A stretch of DNA of 64,000 bases from Segatella oulorum JCM 14966 (GTDB lineage Bacteria > Bacteroidota > Bacteroidia > Bacteroidales > Bacteroidaceae). Position numbers and translations under genes: made by a program. Of the stretch, positions 56,115 to 64,000 are shown piece after piece. Under the pieces are notes generated by a model. The model searched no databases. It was not told where the DNA came from and saw nothing but the letters and a program-made list of their open reading frames with translations. Every line of letters starts with the position of its first letter. Within the stretch, counting starts at the first letter, position 1. The stretch covers positions 62,001 to 126,000 of the forward strand of contig NZ_BAJQ01000003.1 of NCBI RefSeq assembly GCF_000613785.1. Reading direction: 5' to 3'.

Positions 56115-56262
56115 CGTTCAGCACATATTGCTTGGTAATATGTGCTGAATTAGTTTATAAAGTGCACCAAATTAGAGAGTAATTTGCATCATATTAGTGT
56201 GTAAAGTGATGCATATTGGGGCACAACTCGTACCGAATTAATTTCCAAATACCTAATTTTTT
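56115..56262 (+). repeat. 22-bp-phased degenerate repeat array, locus 7 (most regular)
   Basis: Core hexamers at 56125 (atattg), 56147 (gaatta), 56169 (aaatta), 56191 (atatta), 56213 (atattg) and 56235 (gaatta): six units with no departure from a 22-bp step, and a weaker seventh near 56257. Units are preceded by gtgcacc, ttgcatc or tgatgc. The array fills the convergent gap between the prenyl synthase and WG-repeat genes. Confidence 0.8.
56117..56149. terminator. Perfect hairpin at the start of repeat locus 7
   Basis: 13-bp arms TTCAGCACATATT/AATATGTGCTGAA with a 7-nt loop (GCTTGGT), about 60 bp after the prenyl synthase stop. No U-tract follows. It is formed by two successive repeat units. 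Confidence 0.6.
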
Positions 56263-57636
56263 ATTTGATTTCTTTGAGGTTATAGTCCAATTTCTGGATG
56301 ATGGTATCGGTAGTTAGCTCTCTGATTTCAAGGCGATTAAAGAACGTTTTAATTTTGCATGGCTTTAATTTGATGCGTATGTCGTTATTCAAATCGATAA
56401 CACCTTGCTCATTTTCCTTTTCGACAATAAATAGACTGTCGTTTGGTGTAGAGGAAATGTTATCATATTCAAAAGGAACAAGGGTTTTATTTTCACGGTT
56501 AACAATACCAAATTTCTTCCCTTTTGAGACAATAAAGGTGCTTTTATACATGTTGGTCGTTATTGATTCGTATGCTAATGGAAGTAAAATTTTTTCTTCA
56601 TCCGCATCAAAGAAGGCTTTTAATCCATCCTTTTCGAGGATACAATAAGAAGGGGACGCCTGGACATTGTCGTAGGAAGAGTTGGTAAGCATCTGCATTT
56701 TCTTCATGCTGAACAGCTTTTTTTTGCCTTGTATATCGTCTAATTTAACGATGCCGTTATCGTCGATTTGTTTTATACTTTTATATGAAAAAGGCAGAAT
56801 GATGTTGTTATCAATGTCTATCATACCGTAACATCTGTTTGATAGGCAATGAAATAAACTTGTCGATTATTGTTAAGATTATTCATAATTAGCAGTTCTT
56901 TTTCGTATTGTGGCTTAATAATAGTCAGTCCTTCACTATTAATAACTCCCCATAATCCATCCTTTTCGAAGCTATAATCTGAGGCTGAGTGTTTGTAGTC
57001 GTAGTAGATGGGACCCTTAGTTTGATTGATGGTGATTCCTTTTACAATGTCTTTATCGTTGAATATATAGTCACAGGGTGTTTCTTTTCTAAGTGTCCAG
57101 AATCCATTCGTATAAGTGATATACGCATATATGGGTGCTACAACGATATTTCCTTTTGCATCACAGATTCCGTAGTGTTCTTTTTTGACAATGAAATAAT
57201 CTGTCTCTTGTGATGTATCTACTCTTTTCTGTTCAATATATAGGTAGATTGGAGGGAGGATTTGATTGCCATCATGGCTGTAAAGACCTACATTCTTTCC
57301 TTTTCTTACAAGCCAATAGTCGTTTTGGGAGGCGTAGTAGCTTGCTTTTATCTCGTCTATCTCATCATATTCTATGGGAATACATTGCTTTCCGCTTTTG
57401 TAATAGATGCCATGTTTACCGTTTTTGATGACGTGATAGAAAACATTACTGGTTGGGAAAATAGAGTCAATATCGGTGATAATGGGCTTATCTTGAGCAT
57501 CGTTCAAGCTGAGTTTACCATTGGCTTGCTTACAGATGCTGGCCTTTTGATAATAGACCGCGACGCCTATCTGGGCTTTTAGGGGCATCAGCGATAGGGT
57601 GAAAAGCGAAAGGATAAGGGCCATTTTCTTTTTCAT
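56261..57636 (-). pseudogene. WG (KWG) beta-repeat protein, frameshifted
   Basis: About 458 residues after repair. A signal peptide (ending LKAQ, near residue 21) is followed by many WG repeats of about 30-60 residues, for example YGIYYKSGKQCIPIEYDEI, NVGLYSHDGNQILPPIYLYI, YGICDAKGNIVVAPIYAYI, LWGVINSEGLTIIKPQY, and FGIVNRENKTLVPFEYDNI. The repeat CYGMIDIDNNIILPFSY is split: the first frame ends at 56821 and the second starts with MID at 56824. One missing base near 56835 joins them. WG-repeat proteins are secreted or surface-attached with unknown function. No operon partner visible. Confidence 0.8.
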
Positions 57637-57685
57637 AAGATAGAAATGGTTAGCGGAGTGGGGAACATGAGTGCTATATGAAGCA

Positions 57686-57725
57686 GAAACGCCCGCCTCT
57701 CTATGATAAGAAAGCGGAGCGTTTC
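57686..57725. other. Imperfect hairpin between deoC and the WG-repeat gene
   Basis: Arms GAAACGC-CCGC and GCGG-A-GCGTTTC with a 17-nt loop. A T-run follows only on the + strand, where no gene ends, so its role is unclear. It lies 11 bp after the deoC stop. Confidence 0.4.
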
Positions 57726-57735
57726 GCGTTGTTTT

Positions 57736-58664
57736 TTAGAAGAATTTGGTTTCTTTGCCGAGGATTTCACTGAGCAACAAGTTGGTCAAACGGCTGGTTC
57801 CCATGCGAAACCATTGATTGGTGAGCCATTTTTCGCCCAGAACCTCTTTTACAATCGTGTAGTAGGTAATGGCATCCATGACCGAGTTAATGCCGCCAGC
57901 GGGCTTAAAACCTATCTGTATGCCTGTTTTTTCGTAGTAGCTTTGATGGCTTGACACATCACATACGCCGCTTCTGGCGTGGCACTTACTTTCTCTTTAC
58001 CCGTGGAAGTCTTGATATAATCGGCACCGGCATACATCGAAAGCAGTGCAGCCTTCATGATGTTGCTGCCATTTTCTAAGTCGCCTGTCTCCAAAATCAC
58101 CTTCATTGGCACGTCGCCACACGCTTGTTTGAGTTCGTTAATATCATCGCAAACGCCCTCATAATCTTCACTTAAGAACTTACCTACAGGCATAACAATG
58201 TCAATTTCGGTAGCCCCATCGGCAATGGCTAATTGCGTTTCAGCCACTTTCACTTCCATTCGGGCTTGCGATGAGGGGAAGTTGCCCGAGACATTGGTGA
58301 TAGCTACGCCGTCAACTTCGAGGCTATTGCTCACCAATTCGGTGAAAACAGGATAGACGCAGATGGCGGCTACATGGGGAAGATCGGGGTAATCGCGGTC
58401 GAATTGATTGACTTTTTCGACCATTTGAAGCACCTTTTCTTCGGTGTCGGTGGTGCTAAGGGTGGTGAGTTCGATGCTGCCCAAGAGGAATTTCTTTACC
58501 TCGTGCGTGTTGTTTTGTAGCACTTTCTCGGCCACAATCTGTGCAACGGCGGCCTGAACATCGGCATCGTTGACCTGAGTGTCGTACAACTTGAGCATCT
58601 CTTCGTATTTGCTTTGTGTGTCGTCACTGCGAGTTGACTTGCTGATAGGAAGGATTGTTTTCAT
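57736..58664 (-). pseudogene. deoC: Deoxyribose-phosphate aldolase, frameshifted
   Basis: Cleaves 2-deoxyribose 5-phosphate to glyceraldehyde 3-phosphate and acetaldehyde in deoxynucleoside salvage. Motifs: EIDIVMPVGKFL, MKVILETGDL and the Schiff-base lysine region YIKTSTGKEKVSAT. The frame then changes near 57943: QAIK should continue SYYEKTGIQIGFKPAGGI, which is in the next frame to the stop at 57736. One missing A in an A-run repairs it, giving about 309 residues. Because the C-terminal barrel strand with GFKPAGGI holds phosphate-binding residues, a real shift would inactivate it. Last gene of the mnmG-deoC series. Confidence 0.93.
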
Positions 58665-58692
58665 TTTAATAAATTGATTTTTGGGTGGATAT

Positions 58693-59031
58693 TTATAATT
58701 TTAATTTCTCATTTTGCTGGTGTCGGTCGTGGTCGCGTTGCGTCTTTTTGGCAAAACTCTTGCGTATTTCGGCCGAAAGGTCGATGCCTGTTTGATTGGC
58801 TAAGCACACAAGCACCCACAACACATCGGCCATCTCCTCGCCAAGGTTGGGCTTTTCGCCCGGTTTGAAGCTCTGTTCGCCATAGGTTCGGGCAATAACA
58901 CGGGCCAGTTCGCCCACTTCTTCGGTGAGACAAGCCATGTTGGTGAGCTCGTTAAAATAGCGAACGCCATAGGTTTTTATCCATTCGTCGACTGCTGTTT
59001 GCAGCGCTTTGAGGGTGATTTCTTCGTTCAT
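58693..59031 (-). CDS. MazG-like nucleotide pyrophosphohydrolase
   Basis: A 112-residue single-domain MazG/dUTPase-superfamily enzyme that hydrolyses non-canonical or excess NTPs to NMPs. Metal-binding EExxE is EEVGELARVIAR near residue 37, and the second site is EEMADVLWVLVCLANQ near residue 65. The ATG overlaps the TAA of an upstream 46-residue membrane ORF (TAATG), so the two are coupled. deoC starts 28 bp downstream. Confidence 0.9.
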   Translation of the reverse strand: MNEEITLKALQTAVDEWIKTYGVRYFNELTNMACLTEEVGELARVIARTYGEQSFKPGEKPNLGEEMADVLWVLVCLANQTGIDLSAEIRKSFAKKTQRDHDRHQQNEKLKL

Positions 59032-59171
59032 TATGTAAAAGTTTTTAGGGGAAAGAGCAAGCCAAAGACAATACCGAAGAGCAAAGTGAGCGCTGCTAAT
59101 GCAAGCAGGTAGACAACTAATGCTTTCAATGCCTTGTTGTTGTGAGGGGGAGTGCTTTGGTCTTGTTTCAT
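59031..59171 (-). CDS. Small single-span membrane protein (46 residues)
   Basis: Reads MKQDQSTPPHNNKALKALVV then a hydrophobic helix (YLLALAALTLLFGIVFGLLF) and PLKTFT. A short polar N-terminus and one transmembrane segment. Its stop overlaps the mazG start by one base (TAATG), strong evidence that it is translated. An in-frame ATG at 59180 would add MVV. No family recognised; perhaps an unannotated member of this conserved operon. Confidence 0.65.
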   Translation of the reverse strand: MKQDQSTPPHNNKALKALVVYLLALAALTLLFGIVFGLLFPLKTFT

Positions 59172-59189
59172 CACCACCATTTTATAGTT

Positions 59190-59290
59190 TACAAAAGTGG
59201 GCTATATTGTAATGTAAAATGCACTATATTGTGCACGAAAGTGTGCTATATTGTTGACTAATCTGCATGCTTTTAAATTGCATTATGGGG
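59190..59290 (+). repeat. 22-bp-phased degenerate repeat array, locus 8 (inside an operon)
   Basis: Core atattg at 59204, 59226 and 59248 and terminal ctttta at 59270: exact 22-bp steps. The first three units are close to consensus (gtgggctATATTG, tgcactATATTG, gtgtgctATATTG). It separates dtd from the small membrane ORF although both lie on the same strand. Confidence 0.78.
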
Positions 59291-59320
59291 TGGGGTGCGG
59301 CGGCAGGTGCACGGCTTGGT

Positions 59321-59772
59321 TCATTCTTTTGCCTTGCTATCCATGCAAATCGTTACGGGACCATCGTTGATGAGCGCCACTTTCATGTCGGCACCAAACG
59401 TGCCTGTTTGCACTTTTTGGCCCAACTGGCGCGACAGTTCGTCGCAAAAGTGCTGGTAGAGCGGGATGCTGTCTCATGTTTGGCGGCGCGAAGCCACGAC
59501 GGGCGGTTGCCCTTTTTGTAGCTTGCAAAGAGTGTAAATTGCGAAACGACGAGCATTTCGCCTTGAATATCTTGTATAGAGCGGTTCATAACACCTTGCT
59601 CATCATCGAAGATACGTAGATTTATAACTTTGTGTATCAGCCAGTTGGCATCTTCTTGGGTGTCACTTTCTTCGATACCTAATAGGATAACAAGCCCTTT
59701 TTCAATGGCAGCCTCCACTTGATGGTGGATGGTTACGGAGGCTTGTGCACAGCGTTGTATCACAATTCTCAT
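59321..59772 (-). pseudogene. dtd: D-aminoacyl-tRNA deacylase, frameshifted
   Basis: Removes D-amino acids mischarged on tRNA. Start MRIVIQRCAQASVTI; the catalytic motif SQFTLFASYKKGNRPSW is intact near residue 80. The frame breaks near 59468, where AAKHETA should continue [16 protein letters not shown]. With one base restored the second frame runs through [20 protein letters not shown], containing the cross-subunit Gly-cisPro motif, to TGA at 59321. The total is 150 residues, the exact family length. In the conserved uvrC-dtd-mazG-deoC series. Confidence 0.93.
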
Positions 59773-59792
59773 GCAACAAATTTACAAATTTA

Positions 59793-61639
59793 TTATGAAT
59801 TGTCTGTGGCTTCAGGATGAAAATGTTTGTAAACGAGATTGCCTTTTGCTCGCCCTAATATCTTGTTAATCTCCTGATTATCAGCTCCTTTTATTGCATT
59901 TATGGTTTTTAATTGCTTCAGCAGTGCTTCTTTGCCTTTCGGACCAAGTCCTTTAATATCGTCAAGTTCGCTGTGTAGTGCATGCTTGGAGCGTTTATTG
60001 CGGTGGAAGGTGATGGCATAGCGGTGCACTTCGTCTTGTATTTCGGTGAGCACATGAAAGAGTTCACTCTTGATGTCTAAGCCAACAACCACGGGAGGAT
60101 TGCCAAAGAGTAGCTCGTTGGTGCGGTGATGGTTGTCTTTTGCGAGGCCGGCAATGGGGATATGAAGATGGAGTTCGTCTTCAACTACTGCTCTAACGAC
60201 TTCCATTTGTCCTTTACCGCCATCGGTAATGATGAGGTCGGGTAGGGGAGTTTGTTCTTCTATCATGCGCGAATAGCGCCGCCTGACAACCTCTTGCATC
60301 GAGGCATAGTCGTCGGAACCTACCACTGTTTTGATATTATACTTGCGATAATCCTTGCGCGAGGGCTTCATCCGCTTGTAAACAATGCAGCCTGCAACCG
60401 CATCTGTGCCCGAGATGTTACTGTTATCAAAGCATTCAATGTGGAGGGGAAGTCTATCTAACTGTAATTTGATTTGCAGTTCTTTCATCAATCGCGTTTG
60501 CTTTTGTTCGGGATTGAGCTTCTCTGCTTGTTTCAGCCGGTCGAATTTGTATTGTTTTACATTCATCTCTGAGAGATCTAACAGATGCTTCTTATCTCCT
60601 TTTCGGGGGACAGTGAAAGTAGATTCTTTGATGTTCCAGCTTATTTCAAACGGCACAATAATTTCTTTTGCCTGACTGTTGAAGCGCGAACGAATATCGG
60701 TAATCGCCATGAGAAGCAATTCTTCGTCGCTCTCTTCCAACTTCCTTTTGTATTCATAGGTGAAACTTTGGTTGATCATTCCTTGGCGCACGTGAATGTA
60801 ATTGATGTAGACATTTTTTTTGTTGTCATCATCTATAATCGAGAACACATCTACATCGTCAATGGTATGGCTGACAACTTCGCTCTTGGTAACGAAGTCT
60901 TGTAACAGCATGAGTTTCTCTTTGTAGTCTTGTGCAGCTTCAAATTTGAGGAGTTCTGAATTCTTCAGCATGAGCTTCTCTAAGTGCATGGCCACTGCTC
61001 TGTTGTTGCCTTTGAGAATTTCACGTGCTTGTTTCATGTTCTCTTGATAGTCTTCGTAGCTTTGTTTGTTGATGCATGGGGCATCACAATTATGGAGATG
61101 ATATTCCAAACAGGGCTTGAAACGGCCTTGCTGGATGCTTTCTTTGGTTAAAGGTAGATGGCAAGTGCGGGGCTTATACAGTCGCTTAATGATGTTGAGG
61201 ATGGCATTCATGCTCCCAACATGGGGGTAGGGGCCATAGAATGTGCCGGTATGTTTCTCGATGGTTCGTGTTTTAAAGATGCGTGGAAAGTACTCGTTTG
61301 TGATACAAATGCTGGGATAGGTCTTTCCATCTTTGAGCAGAACGTTGTACCGGGGATTATATTTCTTGATGAGATTGTTCTCTAATAGGAGGGCATCCTC
61401 TTCGCTATTAACAACCGTGTAGCTAATATCTTGTATTTTGGAAACAAGAACTTTTGTTTTATAGCGGTCCACTTCTTTGTGGAAATAGGAAGATACCCGA
61501 GCCTTGAGTCGCTTGGCTTTTCCTATATATATAATGGTATGCTGGTCATCATAGACTGATAGCTGCCAGGTTTGTCGGGCATATTGAGCACAATATTCTT
61601 CAAACGGGCTAATCTTTCCTCGTTTTCTTCTTTAGTCAT
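59793..61639 (-). pseudogene. uvrC: Excinuclease ABC subunit C (UvrC), frameshifted near the 5' end
   Basis: Makes both incisions in nucleotide excision repair. The true start is the ATG at 61639 (MTKEENEERLARLKNIVLNM and so on). The GIY-YIG domain begins PDKPGSYQ and continues in another frame as YDDQHTIIYIGKAKRLKARV; one missing T near 61554 repairs it. The rest (from 61472 in the main frame) has a UvrB-binding UVR segment, the RNase H-like nuclease HIECFDNSNISGTDAVAGCI, and C-terminal helix-hairpin-helix (DIKGLGPKGKEALLKQLKT). Repaired length about 615, normal. A start at 61472 would lack most of the 3'-incision nuclease. Confidence 0.94.
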
Positions 61640-61668
61640 TGTTGCGAATCTCCTTTGTATAAAGAAGA

Positions 61669-61709
61669 AATCACTCGTTTTGTTTCACGTGAAACGTAAA
61701 CGAGCGATT
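61669..61709. terminator. Extended inverted repeat between apt and uvrC, centred on parS
   Basis: Outer arms AATCACTCGTTT and AAACGAGCGATT (11 of 12 pairs) enclose the palindrome GTTTCACGTGAAAC. It lies just after the apt stop, so it could work as a terminator or attenuator as well as a ParB site. Confidence 0.5.
61681..61696. other. parS-like site 1
   Basis: TGTTTCACGTGAAACG matches the ParB-binding consensus TGTTTCACGTGAAACA in 15 of 16 positions, with a perfect 14-bp palindromic core. Intergenic. Confidence 0.8.
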
Positions 61710-61715
61710 CTGTTT

Positions 61716-62246
61716 TTAAAACTTTAAAAGCGAGGTTATCTCAATATCTTGGTCGAAACGGGAGCGGCTTTCGGGGAACTCGCTTGCCAATTCGATAATG
61801 AAATTGCAATAAATCTTTTTGGGATTGAACTTCTTTACTAAATCGCATGCGGCCTTCATGGTGCCGCCTGTTGCCAAAAGATCGTCGTGAAGCAGAACGA
61901 CATCGCTCTCGCTGATGGCATCTTTATGGATCTCTATGGTATCAATGCCATATTCCTTAGCGTAGCTTTCTTGAACAGTCTCGCATGGGAGTTTGCCGGG
62001 TTTGCGGCATAACACTACGCCGGCACCTAACGATGTGGCTACGGCTGAGGACATAACAAAGCCTCTACTTTCGATACCTACAATTTTAGTAATTCCCTTA
62101 TCAGCATACAATGCACACATCTCTCGTGTGATTTCTTTCAACGCTTCTGGGTTTTTGAATAGTGTTGTGACATCTCTAAAGTTCACACCTTTAATAGGCC
62201 AATCTGGAATGCAGCGCAGATTGTCTAATAATAATGGGTTGTTCAT
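61716..62246 (-). CDS. apt: Adenine phosphoribosyltransferase
   Basis: A 176-residue purine salvage enzyme forming AMP from adenine and PRPP. Start RCIPDWPIKGVNFRDVTTLF, VGIESRGFVMSSAVA, and the PRPP-binding VLLHDDLLATGGTMKA are all intact. Between mnmG and uvrC on the same strand, as usual in Bacteroidales. Both of its flanks carry a parS-like palindrome. Confidence 0.96.
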   Translation of the reverse strand: MNNPLLLDNLRCIPDWPIKGVNFRDVTTLFKNPEALKEITREMCALYADKGITKIVGIESRGFVMSSAVATSLGAGVVLCRKPGKLPCETVQESYAKEYGIDTIEIHKDAISESDVVLLHDDLLATGGTMKAACDLVKKFNPKKIYCNFIIELASEFPESRSRFDQDIEITSLLKF

Positions 62247-62417
62247 ATCTTTCTTTGTTAATGATGATTTTCTTATACCTTATTATATAAATAGAATTCC
62301 TTTCTGAATTTTGGTAGGAGGTGATATGCGTTTGCTTGGAAAAGCGGGAAACAGATGTAATATTGTCGTTGCTTTTAATATTTAAGTTGTCGAGTATCAG
62401 TACGTTATTCATATTGC

Positions 62418-62433
62418 TGTTTCACGTGAAACC
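62418..62433. other. parS-like site 2
   Basis: TGTTTCACGTGAAACC, again 15 of 16 to the parS consensus with the full GTTTCACGTGAAAC palindrome, in the 228-bp gap between mnmG and apt and 737 bp from site 1. Confidence 0.8.
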
Positions 62434-62474
62434 TTATTGTTTTTGTGCAGATGTCGTCACCATTCGTTGGTCTT

Positions 62475-64000
62475 CTATCGTCCTAAAAGCACAAGGAGCA
62501 CGTTAATGTCGCTGGGAGATACGCCGGGTATGCGGCTGGCTTGCGCTAAAGTTTCAGGATTTATGGCCGACAACTTCTGTCTTCCTTCAGTAGAAATCTC
62601 GTGAAGTTCGTCATAATGGAATCTATTTTTAATCTTTATATGTTCCAATCGGTGCATTTTGTCTGCAATAATACGTTCTCTTTCAATATAACCTTTATAT
62701 TTAATGCGAATCTCTGCGGCCTCAATAATCTCTTCTTTTCGATTTAAAGGGGCTTCGATCGCAGCCTTAAGTTCCGGGATAATGGTTGAAAGATTTTGAA
62801 GATTTAGTTGTGGACGTGCAATAAGGTCGGCTAATTTGCAGCCTGCTCGCAAAGGTGTTGTGTCAAACTTTGCAAGGAGTGGATTGATTTCTTGCGCTTT
62901 AATGGGGAACTCTTCGCAGAATGTAACGAGACGTTGGATGGCTTCTTTTTTCTCTATCCACCAGTCATAGCGATCATGTTTGGCTATACCTAATTCGTAA
63001 GCGCGTTCGGTTAAGCGTGCATCTGCATCGTCTTGGCGGAGCAATATGCGATATTCTGCCCGAGAAGTAAACATGCGATAGGGTTCGTCTACACCTTTAG
63101 TTGTGAGATCGTCGATGAGTACTCCGATGTAACTTTCGTCCCTTTTCATCACGAAAGGCTGTCCTCCTGCACAACGAATAGCAGCATTTATTCCCGCAAC
63201 AACGCCTTGACCACCCGCTTCTTCATAGCCTGTTGTGCCGTTAACTTGTCCGGCAAAGAACAAACCTGCAACGACCTTCGACTCTAAAGACTGTTGTAAT
63301 TGGGTGGGATCGAAGTAATCATATTCGATAGCATAGCCGGGTCTATAGATTTTAATGTCGCGAAAGGCCGGAATATGGCGTAGGGCTTCTAACTGAATAT
63401 CCATTGGCATGCTCGATGAAAAGCCATTTAAATACATTTCATTTGTATCTTCTCCTTCAGGTTCTAAGAATAAAGGGTGCTGCTCTTTATCGGGGAATGT
63501 CACCAATTTTGTTTCTATCGAAGGACAATAGCGTGGCCCGGTGCTTTGAATTTGTCCGTTGAAAAGGGGAGAATCTGCAAGTCCTTTTTGCAAAGTTTCA
63601 TGCACTTCGCGATTTGTGTAGGTTGTCCAACAAGGTAATTGTCTTAGCATTCTATGTGAACCTATATAACTAAATTGGTGAAAATCGCTATCACCTTGTT
63701 GCACATCCATGGCTTCAAAATGCACGCTTCGCTTATCGATTCTGACAGGAGTTCCCGTTTTCATGCGAGCTGATCGAATGCCAAAACGGGTGATACTCTC
63801 GGTGAAATGGTGCACAGAAGGTTCTGCACAGCGACCGCCTTCCACCATTTTTCGACCGATATGCATCAGTCCATTGAGGAAAGTTCCTGCGGTAACGATT
63901 ACGCTTTTGGCTTTGAATTCTGCACCCCAAATAGTTCTTACGCCCACAGCTTCACCGTTTTCAACGAGCAATTCGTCGGCTTGGTCTTGCCAAATGTCGA
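62475..64000 (-). CDS. mnmG: tRNA uridine-5-carboxymethylaminomethyl modification enzyme MnmG (GidA), 5' end outside window
   Basis: FAD protein that with MnmE modifies wobble uridine 34 of certain tRNAs. The frame is open to the window edge (IWQDQADELLVENG and on), so the N-terminal FAD-binding motif is not seen. Visible motifs are VIVTAGTFLNGLMHIG, MKTGTPVRID, the GQVNGTTGYEEAGGQG signature, and the C-terminal helical domain RIKYKGYIERERI ending RIPGVSPSDINVLLVLLGR. A TTG at 63971 is not the true start. No frameshift in the visible part. Confidence 0.96.
   Translation of the reverse strand, partial: DIWQDQADELLVENGEAVGVRTIWGAEFKAKSVIVTAGTFLNGLMHIGRKMVEGGRCAEPSVHHFTESITRFGIRSARMKTGTPVRIDKRSVHFEAMDVQQGDSDFHQFSYIGSHRMLRQLPCWTTYTNREVHETLQKGLADSPLFNGQIQSTGPRYCPSIETKLVTFPDKEQHPLFLEPEGEDTNEMYLNGFSSSMPMDIQLEALRHIPAFRDIKIYRPGYAIEYDYFDPTQLQQSLESKVVAGLFFAGQVNGTTGYEEAGGQGVVAGINAAIRCAGGQPFVMKRDESYIGVLIDDLTTKGVDEPYRMFTSRAEYRILLRQDDADARLTERAYELGIAKHDRYDWWIEKKEAIQRLVTFCEEFPIKAQEINPLLAKFDTTPLRAGCKLADLIARPQLNLQNLSTIIPELKAAIEAPLNRKEEIIEAAEIRIKYKGYIERERIIADKMHRLEHIKIKNRFHYDELHEISTEGRQKLSAINPETLAQASRIPGVSPSDINVLLVLLGR

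Noticed and set aside
63971-63973. TTG start for mnmG
   Set aside because: The frame is open and homologous upstream to the window edge, so the gene simply continues outside.

Overview
The window reads as an origin-proximal chromosome segment of a Bacteroidota bacterium, most likely a Prevotella-type member of the Bacteroidales. The signs are a SusC/SusD/SusE polysaccharide utilization locus, DUF4271, DUF4254 and DUF6377 proteins, the gene order metK-DUF4271-hemD-rnpA-yidD-tyrS, the order mnmG-apt-uvrC-dtd-mazG-deoC, and Bacteroidota-type promoters (TTTG, about 20 bp, TAnnTTTG) in front of many genes. No rRNA, CRISPR array, phage or insertion sequence was seen.

Layout. 1-9 kb: a frameshifted zinc metalloprotease, mutS, an AspT/YidE-type transporter, a pyridoxamine kinase and two PfkB sugar kinases. 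9.1-10.4 kb: an AT-rich gene-free stretch with a cluster of DnaA boxes, my best candidate for oriC. 10.4-18.6 kb: DUF4254-GT9, two identical tRNA-Gln genes around a SIMPL protein, and the tyrS-to-metK housekeeping operon, with a possible SAM-II-like riboswitch in the metK leader. 19.4-23 kb: an acyl-CoA hydrolase/CoA-transferase, a small outer-membrane protein and a HEAT-repeat protein. 23-37.4 kb: a surface-glycan region (UDP-galactopyranose mutase, seven glycosyltransferases, a lipid A-type acyltransferase, an LTA-synthase-like phosphotransferase, GtrA, a polysaccharide deacetylase). 38-51 kb: glutathione peroxidase, then a PUL (GH97, a clan GH-D glycosidase, SusE, SusD, SusC) divergent from a DUF6377 membrane regulator. 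51-64 kb: nitroreductase, polA, a polyprenyl synthase, a WG-repeat protein and the deoC-mazG-dtd-uvrC-apt-mnmG cluster, with two parS-like palindromes at 61.68 and 62.42 kb.

Three signals go beyond ordinary annotation. First, at least eight intergenic loci carry degenerate tandem repeats in near-exact 22-bp phase (core TGCACCATATTG, A-tract every 22 bp), all in the same orientation on the + strand; I know of no description of this family. Second, the DnaA-box cluster, the change in base skew across it and the two parS sites together suggest that the window spans oriC and part of the segregation centromere. Third, ten single- or double-base deletions break eight conserved genes (metalloprotease, mutS, pfkB, polA, WG-repeat, deoC, dtd, uvrC). 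All lie at 0.7-8.1 kb or 52-62 kb and none in the 44 kb between. Most are probably sequence errors, although mutS, uvrC and polA are all DNA-repair genes.

The gene sets fit a glycan-foraging anaerobe. The PUL imports and cleaves an alpha-glucan-like polymer, and the 23-37 kb block builds a galactofuranose-containing surface glycan on a lipid A or polyprenyl carrier. Functions come from recognising family motifs in the translations; no database search was possible.
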